A stretch of DNA of 64,000 bases from Flavobacterium johnsoniae. GTDB taxonomy: Bacteria; Bacteroidota; Bacteroidia; Flavobacteriales; Flavobacteriaceae. Of the stretch, positions 1 to 8,066 are shown piece after piece. The notes under the pieces were generated by a model, which saw nothing but the letters and a program-made list of their open reading frames with translations, did no database searches and was not told the origin of the DNA. The translations under genes were made by a program, and so were the position numbers. The stretch covers positions 1 to 64,000 of the forward strand of contig NZ_MLFK01000009.1 in NCBI RefSeq assembly GCF_001879205.1, given 5' to 3'. Position 1 is the stretch's first letter. The number at the start of each line of letters is the position of its first letter.

Positions 1-396
1 GAAGGACCTGAACATATAGTAGATCCAAGAAATCCAATAGATTACACAGATGGCTTATTTGTAGAAAAGTATTGGAAAGAAATGTATCAAGAATATGCAC
101 ATGATACTGTTAAAAGGTATTGGAAAAAGGAAGATTTTCCTAAATATAAATTTATCTTAGAAAAAGGAACAGGTTTAACATTAAAAGAGTCTTTTTTAAG
201 AAAGTACATGAACAGTAGAATAGATGATGTTATAATTATGTCAGAACCAATGTATTACATGGATAAAAAGTATATTATGTTTTATTTTAATATTTCTTAT
301 TTTTCAGGAGGTTTAAATCCAGAAGTTGTTATCATGAAAAAAGAAAACGGAAAATGGGTAGTTGTTCGAGAAATTGGAGATTATATTTATTATTAA
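1..396 (+). CDS. Small exported protein of tandem family, copy A (5' truncated by window)
   Basis: The reading frame is open from base 1 and ends at 394-396, so the start lies outside the window. The first in-frame ATG (82) is internal: the codons before it match the middle of the intact copy at 1156-1743 (DGLFVEKYWKEM against DGLFVEKHWKKM). The visible part ends in MKKENGKWVVVREIGDYIYY, almost the same as the other two copies. I do not recognise the family. The late-domain pattern (long helical part, then KENGKWVVVREIG strands) resembles NTF2-like folds, which is inference only. It is followed by its own hairpin terminator, so each copy appears to be a separate transcription unit. Confidence 0.8.
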   Translation, partial: EGPEHIVDPRNPIDYTDGLFVEKYWKEMYQEYAHDTVKRYWKKEDFPKYKFILEKGTGLTLKESFLRKYMNSRIDDVIIMSEPMYYMDKKYIMFYFNISYFSGGLNPEVVIMKKENGKWVVVREIGDYIYY

Positions 397-406
397 GTTT
401 TAGAAG

Positions 407-435
407 AACCTGCTCAATAAAACAAGCAGGTTTTT
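407..435 (+). terminator. Intrinsic terminator after copy A
   Basis: Arms AACCTGCT (407-414) and AGCAGGTT (425-432) pair perfectly around a 10-nt loop and run into a T stretch. It sits 11 bp after the copy A stop codon. Confidence 0.75.
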
Positions 436-506
436 ATTTATATTAAGATAGGGTCTCAATATGTGCTAAATACCCCCATTGGAGCATCTTATAAAAAATA
501 AATATT

Positions 507-1090
507 ATGAAAAACTTAAAAAAAATAATCTTAATAATTCCATTTTTCATTTTATCATGTGCAAGTGCTCAATATCTTGAAAGCTATGAGCCAATAAATG
601 CTTTTTTTGAAACTCAGAAAATTGATAAAAATAAAAAGTATATTCTGCAAGCTGATAAAGCAGAAAATATAAATGCTTTACAAATTTTTAATGGAGGAGA
701 AGGTGAAAAATATATTATAGATTCAACAAGACCATCAGATAATACAGATGGCTTGTTTGCAGAGAATATTGGAAAAAAATATATAGCGAATACGCACATG
801 ATACCATTAAGAGGTATTGGAAAAAAAAGGATTTTCCTGCTTATAATTTCGTTTTAGAAGATAAAAAAGGGCTATTTAAATTTGATTTTCATAAAAAGTA
901 TAACGATAGCAGAATGGATATTGTTATATCGATTTCAGAACCAATGTATTATATGGACAAAAAATATATTATGTTTTATTTTAATATTGATTATTTTTTT
1001 GGGGGAGGAAAATCATAACTTGTAGTCATGAAAAAAGAAAATGGTAAATGGATAGTTGTTCGAGAAATTGGAGATTACATCTATAATTAA
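507..1090 (+). pseudogene. Broken copy B of the tandem exported-protein family
   Basis: The gene starts normally at ATG 507 with a signal sequence (MKNLKKIILIIPFFILSCAS, then AQYLESYEP) and follows copy C closely to about base 762. There one base is missing compared with copies A and C: the reading changes from GLFAE to NIGKKYIANT, while the next frame continues the family sequence (YWKKIYSEYAHDTIKRYWKK). The restored frame then meets a stop at 1016-1018 (GGGKS-stop) before a recognisable family C-terminus ending at 1088-1090. Two independent lesions make this a decayed copy. The first frame alone would give a 116-residue product ending at 857, which is unlikely to be functional. Confidence 0.8.
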
Positions 1091-1105
1091 CGATTTAAAT
1101 TTAGA

Positions 1106-1137
1106 AGCCTGTGAAGAAAAATTACGGGCTTTTTTTT
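1106..1137 (+). terminator. Intrinsic terminator after copy B
   Basis: AGCCTGT (1106-1112) pairs with ACGGGCT (1124-1130), including one G-T wobble, and is followed by seven T. Nearly the same hairpin occurs after copy C, so the terminator was duplicated with the gene. Confidence 0.75.
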
Positions 1138-1155
1138 AATAATCATATTTGTATT

Positions 1156-1743
1156 ATGAAGTGGTTAAAAAAAATACTTATAATAATTACTCTTTTTGCT
1201 CTGTCTTGTGCCAGTGCACAATATGTAGAAAGTTATGAGCCTATAAATGTGTTCCTTGAGACACAAAAATTAGAGAAAGGTAGAGAATATATTTTGCAGC
1301 GTGATAAAGCAGACAATATTCAGGCTCTAAGAATCTTTAATGGAGGATTGGGTGAAGAACATATAATTGATTCAAAAGATCCTATAGATCCTACAGATGG
1401 CTTATTTGTAGAAAAACATTGGAAAAAAATGTACAAACAATATGCTCAGGATACCATATCTAAATATTGGAAAAAAGAGGATTTTCCTGCTTATAATTTC
1501 ATTCTCGAAAATGGAACAGGTTTAACTTTAAAAGAATCTTTTTTAAGAAAATATATAAACAGTAGGATAAATGAAATGATAATTCTATCTGAACCCATGT
1601 ATTACATGAATAAAAGATATATTATGTTTTATTATGCAAAAGTATATTTTGATAGTAGCGGATCTTCACAAGTTATTATTATGAAAAAAGAAAATGGAAA
1701 ATGGGTAGTTGTTCGAGAAATTGGAGATTACATCTATAATTAA
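1156..1743 (+). CDS. Small exported protein of tandem family, copy C (intact)
   Basis: This is a 195-residue protein. I chose ATG 1156 (MKWLKKILIIITLFALSCAS) because the upstream in-frame GTG at 1111 lies inside the terminator hairpin of copy B. The N-terminus is a signal sequence; either the Cys in LSC is a lipoprotein site or cleavage occurs after ASA. The mature part has no motif I recognise. It shares with copies A and B the stretches DGLFVEKHWKKMY, KYWKKEDFPAYNFIL and KKENGKWVVVREIGDYIYN. Tandem, diverging paralogues with a dying copy fit families under diversifying selection, such as immunity proteins of secreted toxins, but no toxin gene is visible in the window. Confidence 0.85.
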   Translation: MKWLKKILIIITLFALSCASAQYVESYEPINVFLETQKLEKGREYILQRDKADNIQALRIFNGGLGEEHIIDSKDPIDPTDGLFVEKHWKKMYKQYAQDTISKYWKKEDFPAYNFILENGTGLTLKESFLRKYINSRINEMIILSEPMYYMNKRYIMFYYAKVYFDSSGSSQVIIMKKENGKWVVVREIGDYIYN

Positions 1744-1758
1744 CGATTTAAATTTAAA

Positions 1759-1788
1759 AGCCTGTGAAGAAAAATTACGGGCTTTTTT
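1759..1788 (+). terminator. Intrinsic terminator after copy C
   Basis: AGCCTGT (1759-1765) and ACGGGCT (1777-1783) form a stem followed by a T run. The flanking bases match those after copy B. Confidence 0.75.
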
Positions 1789-1856
1789 AATATTCATATA
1801 TTTCTTAAAATTAGTTTCGTAATTTGCTTTCCATAAAACCACCAATTTCCATAATT

Positions 1857-2447
1857 ATGCCCCAAAATCCTTCCCCAGAAGATGTAAAAAAGATTTTTGA
1901 TTCCTATTATGCTTCAGATACAAATATCTGGGATGCTTTTTCAGAAAAAATTGAAATAAGAACGTTCAAAAAGTCTGAAATTATAAAGGAATATGAGCAT
2001 ATAGAAAAATACCTTAATATTATCATTAAAGGTTCGGCGGGATTATTTGTGTGGGACGGGAGCCGGGATATTTGTATTAATCTGCTTTACGAAAGGTCTT
2101 TTATAAGCGATTATTTGTCTTTTCTAAATCAAAAACCTTCTGTTATTAAGGTTGAAGCTTTAGAGGACATTACTTTATGGTCGATTCATCATCTTGACCT
2201 TACGGAGCTTTACAGCCGGTCTGAAGCGGGGTTAAGAGTAGGAAAAGCAGTTTCGGAAATGCTGTATATACAAAAACAGCAGCAGCAGATTGATCTTTTA
2301 ACCCTTACGCCTCAGGATCGTTATTTAAAACTTATAGAATTCAGACCCGAAATATTTCAACGCACTCCTTTAAAAGTAATTGCATCATATCTTGGACTAA
2401 CTGCAGAAAGTTTGAGCCGTATTCGAAAAAGAATTACCGAAAAATGA
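1857..2447 (+). CDS. Crp/Fnr family transcriptional regulator
   Basis: The product is 196 residues from ATG 1857; an in-frame TTG at 1824 is a weaker start. Residues up to about 120 fit a cyclic-nucleotide-binding-type beta barrel (KIEIRTFKKSEIIKEYEHIEKYLNII is its opening), followed by a dimerisation helix and a C-terminal winged helix containing LTPQDRYLKLIEFRPEIFQR and VIASYLGLTAESLSRIRKRI. This is the common short Bacteroidota form that lacks Fe-S cysteines, so oxygen sensing of the Fnr type is not suggested. The CPBP protease gene starts 74 bp downstream on the same strand and may be its target or partner (inference). Confidence 0.85.
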   Translation: MPQNPSPEDVKKIFDSYYASDTNIWDAFSEKIEIRTFKKSEIIKEYEHIEKYLNIIIKGSAGLFVWDGSRDICINLLYERSFISDYLSFLNQKPSVIKVEALEDITLWSIHHLDLTELYSRSEAGLRVGKAVSEMLYIQKQQQQIDLLTLTPQDRYLKLIEFRPEIFQRTPLKVIASYLGLTAESLSRIRKRITEK

Positions 2448-2521
2448 TTTCTTACCCAAAGTCAATTTTATTCTTATTTGCTATTTATAAGTTTGTCTCA
2501 ACCTAATCAAATAGATAACTT

Positions 2522-3214
2522 ATGAAAATTAAAATTAATTACGGGGCTATTGCAGTTTTTTATATCATTGCCATTGCCTGCAGATTTATAGCAGTTAAAA
2601 CAAATTTATTTACCGGAATTGTACATGATTATGTATTTATTTTAATTCGTGGTGTTGGTCCGGCTTTGGGCGCATTTGCAGCGATAAAATTATTTTCTTT
2701 AAACAATCCGCTTTCCTTAAAAGGAATATATTCGAATATAATTTTGCCTTTTGTTGTTTTCTGGCTGCTTCCGGCACTTTCTATTACAACATTATACTAT
2801 TTTATATATGGTAAGTTTCCAATCGTGTTTGCCTTTACAGTTTTAGTGTACGGACTTTTGGAGGAAATTGGCTGGAGAGGTTTTCTGCAGGAACAGTTAA
2901 AAGGACTCCCAACATTATATGCAACAGCAATTATTGCGGTTCTTTGGTTTTTATGGCATTTAAATATTGATTTAACCACTTCAAACATGATTTTCCTGGG
3001 GATTATTTTCTTCGGAAGCTGGGGAATCGGCAAGATATATTCTAAAACCAGTTCGCTTATTGCGGTTGCCGGCGTGCATTCGCTAAACAATTTCTTTGTA
3101 AAAGGCGTTCACGAAAAAGAATTGATGCTAATTTTGGCTCTTTTGGTAATATGGATAGGTTTTGTAATTATTTACGACCGAAAACATAAGGCTGAGCTGG
3201 CGTTAGAAAACTAA
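2522..3214 (+). CDS. CPBP family intramembrane metalloprotease
   Basis: The 230-residue integral membrane protein has about seven hydrophobic segments. It carries the three family motifs in order: EEIGWRG (Glu114, Glu115, Arg119), a His in WFLWHLN (His146) and HSLNN (His186, Asn190). These build the zinc site of the CAAX protease/bacteriocin-processing (ABI/CPBP) family. The substrate cannot be read from sequence; members process prenylated or bacteriocin-type peptides or release membrane-tethered regulators. A TAAGTTTG box at 2488-2495 could be a -7 element of its own promoter. A strong bidirectional terminator follows. Confidence 0.88.
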   Translation: MKIKINYGAIAVFYIIAIACRFIAVKTNLFTGIVHDYVFILIRGVGPALGAFAAIKLFSLNNPLSLKGIYSNIILPFVVFWLLPALSITTLYYFIYGKFPIVFAFTVLVYGLLEEIGWRGFLQEQLKGLPTLYATAIIAVLWFLWHLNIDLTTSNMIFLGIIFFGSWGIGKIYSKTSSLIAVAGVHSLNNFFVKGVHEKELMLILALLVIWIGFVIIYDRKHKAELALEN

Positions 3215-3235
3215 ATATGCTGCCCATTATTATAG

Positions 3236-3267
3236 AAAAAGCCAATGAAACTAATCATTGGCTTTTT
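3236..3267. terminator. Bidirectional intrinsic terminator
   Basis: AAAAAGCCAATGA (3236-3248) and TCATTGGCTTTTT (3255-3267) form a perfect 13-bp stem with a 6-nt loop, with A and T runs on either side. It lies between the convergent CPBP gene and the acidic protein gene. Confidence 0.85.
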
Positions 3268-3285
3268 ATTTTATTGACCTTTTAC

Positions 3286-3624
3286 TTAGTCTATCTTGTA
3301 CCCATCATCAGAAAAACTATCAATTTCGCGGTCATTTTCGTCGTAATCTTCTACTAAATCATCATCTAGATCGTCTTCCTCTAAATCGTCATCTTCGTCC
3401 CAATCTTCTTCGTTATAATTGGTGTCAAGATTTTCATCCTCATCTCTTTCAAGTGCATTCGTAAACTCGTTATCCAGATAATTCTGATCCTGATTTAGTA
3501 ATTGTTCCTCTTCAAAGTTTTCGTCGCCCACCTTTTCCTGCTCATATTGATCGACATAACTCTGATTATCATTGTTGAAATTATAATCGTCCTGATTATA
3601 ATATCTATTAGTATCTGTTGTCAT
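3286..3624 (-). CDS. Highly acidic low-complexity small protein
   Basis: The product is 112 residues, starting at ATG 3622-3624 and ending just inside a bidirectional terminator. It is dominated by Asp, Glu, Asn, Gln and Tyr. The C-terminal half is almost a polyanion (NEEDWDEDDDLEEDDLDDD at its core). There is no signal peptide, membrane segment or recognised domain. The plus-strand frame across the same bases is Leu/His-rich and looks like its shadow. An acidic disordered protein could act as a nucleic-acid mimic, a cation buffer or a chaperone-like factor, but none of these is shown. The reading as a real gene rests on the clean start, the terminator at the 3' end and the consistent acidic bias. 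Confidence 0.65.
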   Translation of the reverse strand: MTTDTNRYYNQDDYNFNNDNQSYVDQYEQEKVGDENFEEEQLLNQDQNYLDNEFTNALERDEDENLDTNYNEEDWDEDDDLEEDDLDDDLVEDYDENDREIDSFSDDGYKID

Positions 3625-3908
3625 AAAAATCTGTTTTAATTGATTTATCGTAAATAAGTTTCAATTCAAAAGTAATAATATACGGGACTAACAATTTTAT
3701 AGCATTTTTGCGAATGTTTATTTAATTATAAGAACACTTTTCATGCAGAAGGTTCTAAGTTAAATTACAATTTTATGCAATTTATAAAATATGTTCATAA
3801 GGTGTTGATAAATAATGGGTTGTGAGGTGTGTTAAAATATTTTTTTGAATTGGTAATTATTATAAATTTATAATTGAATGACGGTTAATTATTTAAAAAT
3901 ATTTGAAT

Positions 3909-4154
3909 ATGGAAAGAGCTATAAAATTACAGGTTCGCAAAGAGCTTGACGGGCAGCAGCAGTTGAATATAATTAAATTAAAAGGCAGCTTAATTTCTAA
4001 AGGTTATACTGAAATTATCCATATCAGCGATCAGGATGATGAATTTCATATCAATTCATTTGAGACCGAAGCCGGCCGCGAAGTTAAAGAGTTCATCCAG
4101 GATTTTATAAACAGAGAAAATCTCAGTAATACAATAAGCGTATTGGTTAAATAA
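3909..4154 (+). CDS. Conserved-looking small protein, function unknown
   Basis: The product is 81 residues from ATG 3909; an in-frame TTG two codons earlier is less likely. It is soluble, charged and without a signal peptide, with the order MERAIKLQVRKELDGQQQLN, then a KGYTEIIHISDQDDEFHI segment and a C-terminal helix (EAGREVKEFIQDFINRENL). The composition is that of a folded alpha/beta protein. I do not recognise the family. It stands alone between long AT-rich spacers. Confidence 0.65.
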   Translation: MERAIKLQVRKELDGQQQLNIIKLKGSLISKGYTEIIHISDQDDEFHINSFETEAGREVKEFIQDFINRENLSNTISVLVK

Positions 4155-4619
4155 TACTTTCTTATCTACACTAAAAAGGAATTACTTCGATAGAAATGGG
4201 GGGTCTGTAATTGTACACAGAACTGCATTTCTGTCGAAGTTTTGCGTTTATAATTTCCTGATTTTATAATACTGGCTTGTCTTAAAATTAAATAAGTGTC
4301 TATAAAATAAGCAAAAAAAGGAAACTTTACTAAGTAAAAATACTCGTTTTAGCAGATGTGCTGCAGATGCTTTTCTTTGAACCGGTTTCGAATGTCATTG
4401 ACGTGTTTTTGAGTGTAACTTCAATGATTTTATTTTGAAGAAAAAAGAGGATAGAAAAATTACAGCCGTTAATTCTTAAATCTTTTTTGGATATTTCAGC
4501 TTTTTTCAGGGACTAAATTTTACGGTTGAGTCCTAAAAAATGATTATTGGGTAAGTTTAAAATCAATCGAAAGTATTAATTAGGGATTTTTACAAGAAAA
4601 ATGTTTAATTGATATATTT
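4155..4619 (+). other. Intergenic stretch with one strong hairpin
   Basis: These 465 bp hold no supported gene. Apart from the inverted repeat at 4184-4240 the sequence is AT-rich spacer leading to the universal stress protein gene. Confidence 0.5.
4184..4240. repeat. 15-bp inverted repeat (stem-loop)
   Basis: ACTTCGATAGAAATG (4184-4198) pairs with CATTTCTGTCGAAGT (4226-4240) with a single U-G wobble, around a 27-nt loop. No T run follows on the plus strand, so it does not look like an ordinary intrinsic terminator. Confidence 0.6.
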
Positions 4620-5453
4620 ATGACTTCTCCACTTACTATAATCGCCGCGACCAATTTTTCTTCAATAGCAAATAATGCAGTTACTTATGCGGCCGGCCTT
4701 GCAAAAGCCACAGGTGCTAAACTTGTTTTGTTTAATTCCTTTTCTTTGAGTGTTCACAGTGCCAATTCTCTCATTACTGCCGAAGGAATGCAGAAACAAA
4801 TTGAAAAAGCAACTTCCAGACTTCATACTTTAGGAGTAGAAATTGCTGATTTGTTTAAAATCGAAGTGAGTTCTATCTGCAGTTATTCTTTTTTAGAAGA
4901 TGAACTTCCTTTAATCATAAGCAGTACAAATGCAAATCTTGTGGTCATGGGAATGGCAGAACGTTCTCTAGAGCAGGATCTTATGGGGAACTCCACTACT
5001 ACAATTATCAAAAACTTAAATATTCCGGTTTTAGCTGTTCCGGAGAATGCCCGTTTTTTAAATGCAAAAAAAATCCTTTATGCCTGCGATACTCTGAGTT
5101 TATCATCAATAAGAAGGTTTACCTGGATTAGACGTGTAATAGGAAATTTGGGATCTGAAATTGAATTTTTTAGTGTAGACAAAAAACTGGATGAAATTAA
5201 AGAGGAGCAAGGTAAAATTTTACTGAATTCTTCGATCGAGAAAGAATTTGAAGACGTGAAATACATTTATAAAAACGTAAGATCAAATGCAGTAATCGAC
5301 GAAATAAGAAAAGAAATCAAGAGTTTTGATGCTGATATTTTAGTAATGGTACCTCAAAAATATGGTTTTTGGGATTCACTGGTGCATAAAAGTAAAACCA
5401 GAATTATGGCAGCAGGATTAGATATTCCGTTATTATCTATTCCGAAGAATTAG
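4620..5453 (+). CDS. Universal stress protein, two Usp domains
   Basis: The 277-residue cytoplasmic protein has two tandem UspA folds (about 1-143 and 145-277). The first opens TIIAATNFSSIANNAVTYAA and ends NIPVLAVPEN. The second opens KKILYACDTLSLSS and ends LDIPLLSIPKN. The nucleotide-binding loop of the first domain is partly kept (GMAERSLEQDLMGNSTT), but the G-x2-G step is altered; the second domain has lost it, so only one site may bind ATP. Double-domain Usp proteins of this length are common in Bacteroidota and are linked to starvation or redox stress. The gene appears monocistronic. Confidence 0.88.
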   Translation: MTSPLTIIAATNFSSIANNAVTYAAGLAKATGAKLVLFNSFSLSVHSANSLITAEGMQKQIEKATSRLHTLGVEIADLFKIEVSSICSYSFLEDELPLIISSTNANLVVMGMAERSLEQDLMGNSTTTIIKNLNIPVLAVPENARFLNAKKILYACDTLSLSSIRRFTWIRRVIGNLGSEIEFFSVDKKLDEIKEEQGKILLNSSIEKEFEDVKYIYKNVRSNAVIDEIRKEIKSFDADILVMVPQKYGFWDSLVHKSKTRIMAAGLDIPLLSIPKN

Positions 5454-5625
5454 ACAAACGGCATTTAGAAAACTTTAAGACTAAGTAGTAAGATTTTTTG
5501 GAAATTTATGCTTTTTTATATTAATTCTTTGTTAATTATTTAAAATCGAACCTATCAATACGGTGGAAAATGCTAATTTTCTATTGTGTTACAAGAAAAA
5601 TAAAATAACAAAAAAAACAAAAACA

Positions 5626-6672
5626 ATGAAGGCAGTAATTACAGCTGTAGGCGGTTTTGTACCCACTTCAATCCTTAATAACAAAACAATTTCGGAAACT
5701 GTTGAAACTACAGAAGAATGGATTGAAAAAAGAACCGGAATAAAAGAAAGGCGAATCGCTGTAGGCAAAAGCACTTCTGACCTTGCCTGCGGTGCAATAG
5801 AAAATTTAATGAGCAATTTTGAAGTTGAACCTTCAGAAATTGAAGCGCTGATACTTGCAACAGCGACACCAGACCATATTTTGGCACCAACTGCCAGTAA
5901 AATCTGTGAACTAAGCGGACTAACAAATGCTTTTGGTTTTGATATGAACGGGGCTTGCAGCGGTTTTTTGTATGCGCTTGAAATGGGCGCCACAATGATC
6001 GAAAGTGGACGTTATAAAAAGATCATTATTGCCGGTGCCGATAAAATGAGCTCGATTGTAGATTATGAAGACCGCAACACTTGTATACTTTTTGGAGACG
6101 GAGCAGGAGCGGTGCTTTTAGAAAGAACAGAAACCGAATACGGATTAATGAAAAGCATACTGAGAACTGACGGAAGCGGAACTGCCTCTTTGGTTGTACC
6201 GGCGGGAGGTTCTAAATTCCCGGCCAGCATGCAGAGTATCATACATAAAAAACATTTCATAAAGCAAGACGGGTCGTTTGTATTTAAAAGAGCTGTTGAG
6301 GCCATGTCAAGCGTTTCAAGAGATGTTTTAATAAGTAATGGTCTTGATTCTGATGAAATTGACTGGGTAGTTCCACATCAGGCTAATCTTAGAATTATAA
6401 AAGCAGTAAGTGAAAATCTTAATATTGATAATGAAAAAGTAAAAGTCAATATTGAAAGATACGGCAATACGACATCAGCCACGATTCCGTTATGTTTATG
6501 GGATTATGCCGCTGATTTTGAAGAAGGACAAAATCTTCTGATTACCACTTTTGGAGCTGGATTTTCATGGGGCGCAACCTGTTTAAAATGGGGCGTTATG
6601 AGAGAACGAAAATCTCAAAAAACAACCAAAACTGCAAATAAAAGGAGAGTTTTGGTTCCGCAGTTATCGTAA
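5626..6672 (+). CDS. Beta-ketoacyl-ACP synthase III (KAS III/FabH family)
   Basis: The product is 348 residues from ATG 5626 (MKAVITAVGGFVPTSIL). An earlier in-frame GTG at 5563 would add a Lys-rich leader that does not fit the family. The KAS III triad is complete: Cys111 in GACSGF, His251 in VPHQAN and Asn281 in YGNTTSA. KAS III starts fatty acid synthesis by condensing an acyl-CoA primer with malonyl-ACP. The gene is not beside plsX, acpP or other fab genes, so it may be a second copy with a special primer. A basic tail of about 25 residues (RERKSQKTTKTANKRR) follows the normal C-terminus and is unusual for the family. Confidence 0.88.
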   Translation: MKAVITAVGGFVPTSILNNKTISETVETTEEWIEKRTGIKERRIAVGKSTSDLACGAIENLMSNFEVEPSEIEALILATATPDHILAPTASKICELSGLTNAFGFDMNGACSGFLYALEMGATMIESGRYKKIIIAGADKMSSIVDYEDRNTCILFGDGAGAVLLERTETEYGLMKSILRTDGSGTASLVVPAGGSKFPASMQSIIHKKHFIKQDGSFVFKRAVEAMSSVSRDVLISNGLDSDEIDWVVPHQANLRIIKAVSENLNIDNEKVKVNIERYGNTTSATIPLCLWDYAADFEEGQNLLITTFGAGFSWGATCLKWGVMRERKSQKTTKTANKRRVLVPQLS

Positions 6673-6770
6673 ACCTTATACTATCTTTGTTAAGTTGTAC
6701 GATAGTTGCAGCTAGTTAAAAAGATTTAGCATAGATATATTTGCTGATTTATAAAGTAATCTGCGCATTT

Positions 6771-6876
6771 TTGTCATTTCGACCGAAAGAAGAAATCGTA
6801 ATAGAAATTCCGTATAGTAGGTCGGCAATCGTTGCCGGTCAACTTGTGCGATTTCTCCTTTCGGTCGAAATGACAA
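6771..6876. repeat. MITE-like nested inverted repeat
   Basis: The 28-bp arms at 6771-6798 and 6849-6876 match at 27 of 28 positions when one is reverse-complemented (core GTCATTTCGACCGAAAG). Inside is a second hairpin, CGGCAA (6823-6828) and TTGCCG (6832-6837). The element fills much of the 303-bp gap between the KAS III gene and the histidine kinase gene. Similar 'GTCATTTCGACCGAA' intergenic repeats are, from memory, widespread in Flavobacteriaceae. Confidence 0.8.
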
Positions 6877-6975
6877 TAATTGTGGCTATTTTAGGTAAAA
6901 CTATATTTCTATGTGTTTAAAAATCTATCAGAAAAATATATAATTTTATTAATTCACCAATTGTTATAAAAGTAA

Positions 6976-8061
6976 ATGGGTTCAAGTATTCAAAATAAAA
7001 TCACCGGGAAGAATTTTTTCTACAAATACTATAGAATTATAGTTATTCCGGTAGTTTTTTTGGTTTATTTGTCTTCCTATTATTTACTAAATCCATATCA
7101 GGAAGATTCGCTCATATCCCTGGACTGGACATTTGACATTTTTATTATTCTGGTATACTGCGGTGTATTGACAGAATTAAGTCTTTTCGTTGGAAGAAGT
7201 TTAAATCGTTTAATACGTTGGGAACACAATCCCATTTTCAGGGCCATTGCACAGTTTATCTGTCTTATAGCGGGGAATATTCTTTTAAATTATCTTTTTT
7301 CGCATTTATGGAACTATTTGTATCCCGAAGCCTGTTTAGAAGAAAATGAATTGCTCATTATTTGGCAGTCTAATATTATGGCGGCGATATTATCTCTTTT
7401 TATCAGTTCTGTGCATACCGGAATATTTTTGCTTAACCGCTGGCGCGTAACGTCAAATGAAGCCGCAGAATTAAAAATTAAAGCTTCAGAACTTCAGGAA
7501 GCCGTAACACGTTCGCAGTTAGAATCGTTAAAACTGCAATTAGATCCGCATTTTATTTTCAATAATTTCAGCACCCTGACTGAGCTGATTCATGAAGATC
7601 AGCAGGCTGCAGCTTCATTCCTGGAGAATATTACCCGCGTTTACCGCTACATGATATCCAATTTAGATAAAGACACCATAACGGTAAGAGAAGAAATTGA
7701 ATTTTTGAATGCCTATTTTTATCTGCTGAAAAAGCGCTTAGGCGAAAAAATCGATTTGCAGTTAGAAGTCGACAGCGATTGTCTGGATCTTCATTTACCG
7801 CCTTTAACCTTGCAATTACTGGTTGAAAATGCCGTAAAACACAATATGGCAACATTATCAAGTCCGCTTATTATTTCTATTTATTCTGAAGAGAAAAATA
7901 TAATCGTTAAAAACAATTTACAGCCTACTTCGGGCAAAAGTTTAGTTTCTACAGGCGTAGGACGTAAAAATATAGAGTTTCGTTATAAAATTTTATTCAA
8001 CAAGAAACCTGTTTTTTCACAGTCGTTAGAAAGTTTTTCAGTGCGTTTACCATTAATATAG
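6976..8061 (+). CDS. LytS/YehU-type sensor histidine kinase
   Basis: The 361-residue inner-membrane kinase has four or five predicted membrane segments in the first 155 residues. A short coiled linker (AAELKIKASELQEAVTRSQLESLK) leads to the His_kinase domain with phospho-acceptor His192 in LDPHFIFNNFSTL. The HATPase part contains LPPLTLQLLVENAVKHN, and a reduced G box (STGVGRKNI) follows. There is no periplasmic sensor domain of size, so the signal is probably sensed in or at the membrane. The partner response regulator gene starts 5 bp after the stop codon, so the two are co-transcribed. Confidence 0.92.
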   Translation: MGSSIQNKITGKNFFYKYYRIIVIPVVFLVYLSSYYLLNPYQEDSLISLDWTFDIFIILVYCGVLTELSLFVGRSLNRLIRWEHNPIFRAIAQFICLIAGNILLNYLFSHLWNYLYPEACLEENELLIIWQSNIMAAILSLFISSVHTGIFLLNRWRVTSNEAAELKIKASELQEAVTRSQLESLKLQLDPHFIFNNFSTLTELIHEDQQAAASFLENITRVYRYMISNLDKDTITVREEIEFLNAYFYLLKKRLGEKIDLQLEVDSDCLDLHLPPLTLQLLVENAVKHNMATLSSPLIISIYSEEKNIIVKNNLQPTSGKSLVSTGVGRKNIEFRYKILFNKKPVFSQSLESFSVRLPLI

Positions 8062-8066
8062 AGAGT

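Noticed and set aside
1111..1155. GTG start for exported-protein copy C
   Set aside because: The extra 15 codons lie in the terminator of the preceding copy and would mask the signal peptide.
3258..3464. Plus-strand frame opposite the acidic protein
   Set aside because: Its Leu/His/Arg-rich product is the mirror of the Asp/Glu codons on the other strand, and it begins inside the terminator.
5589..5993. Minus-strand frame of 134 codons within the KAS III gene
   Set aside because: It lies fully inside a gene with a complete catalytic triad and its product is Ala/Ser/Val low complexity without family features.
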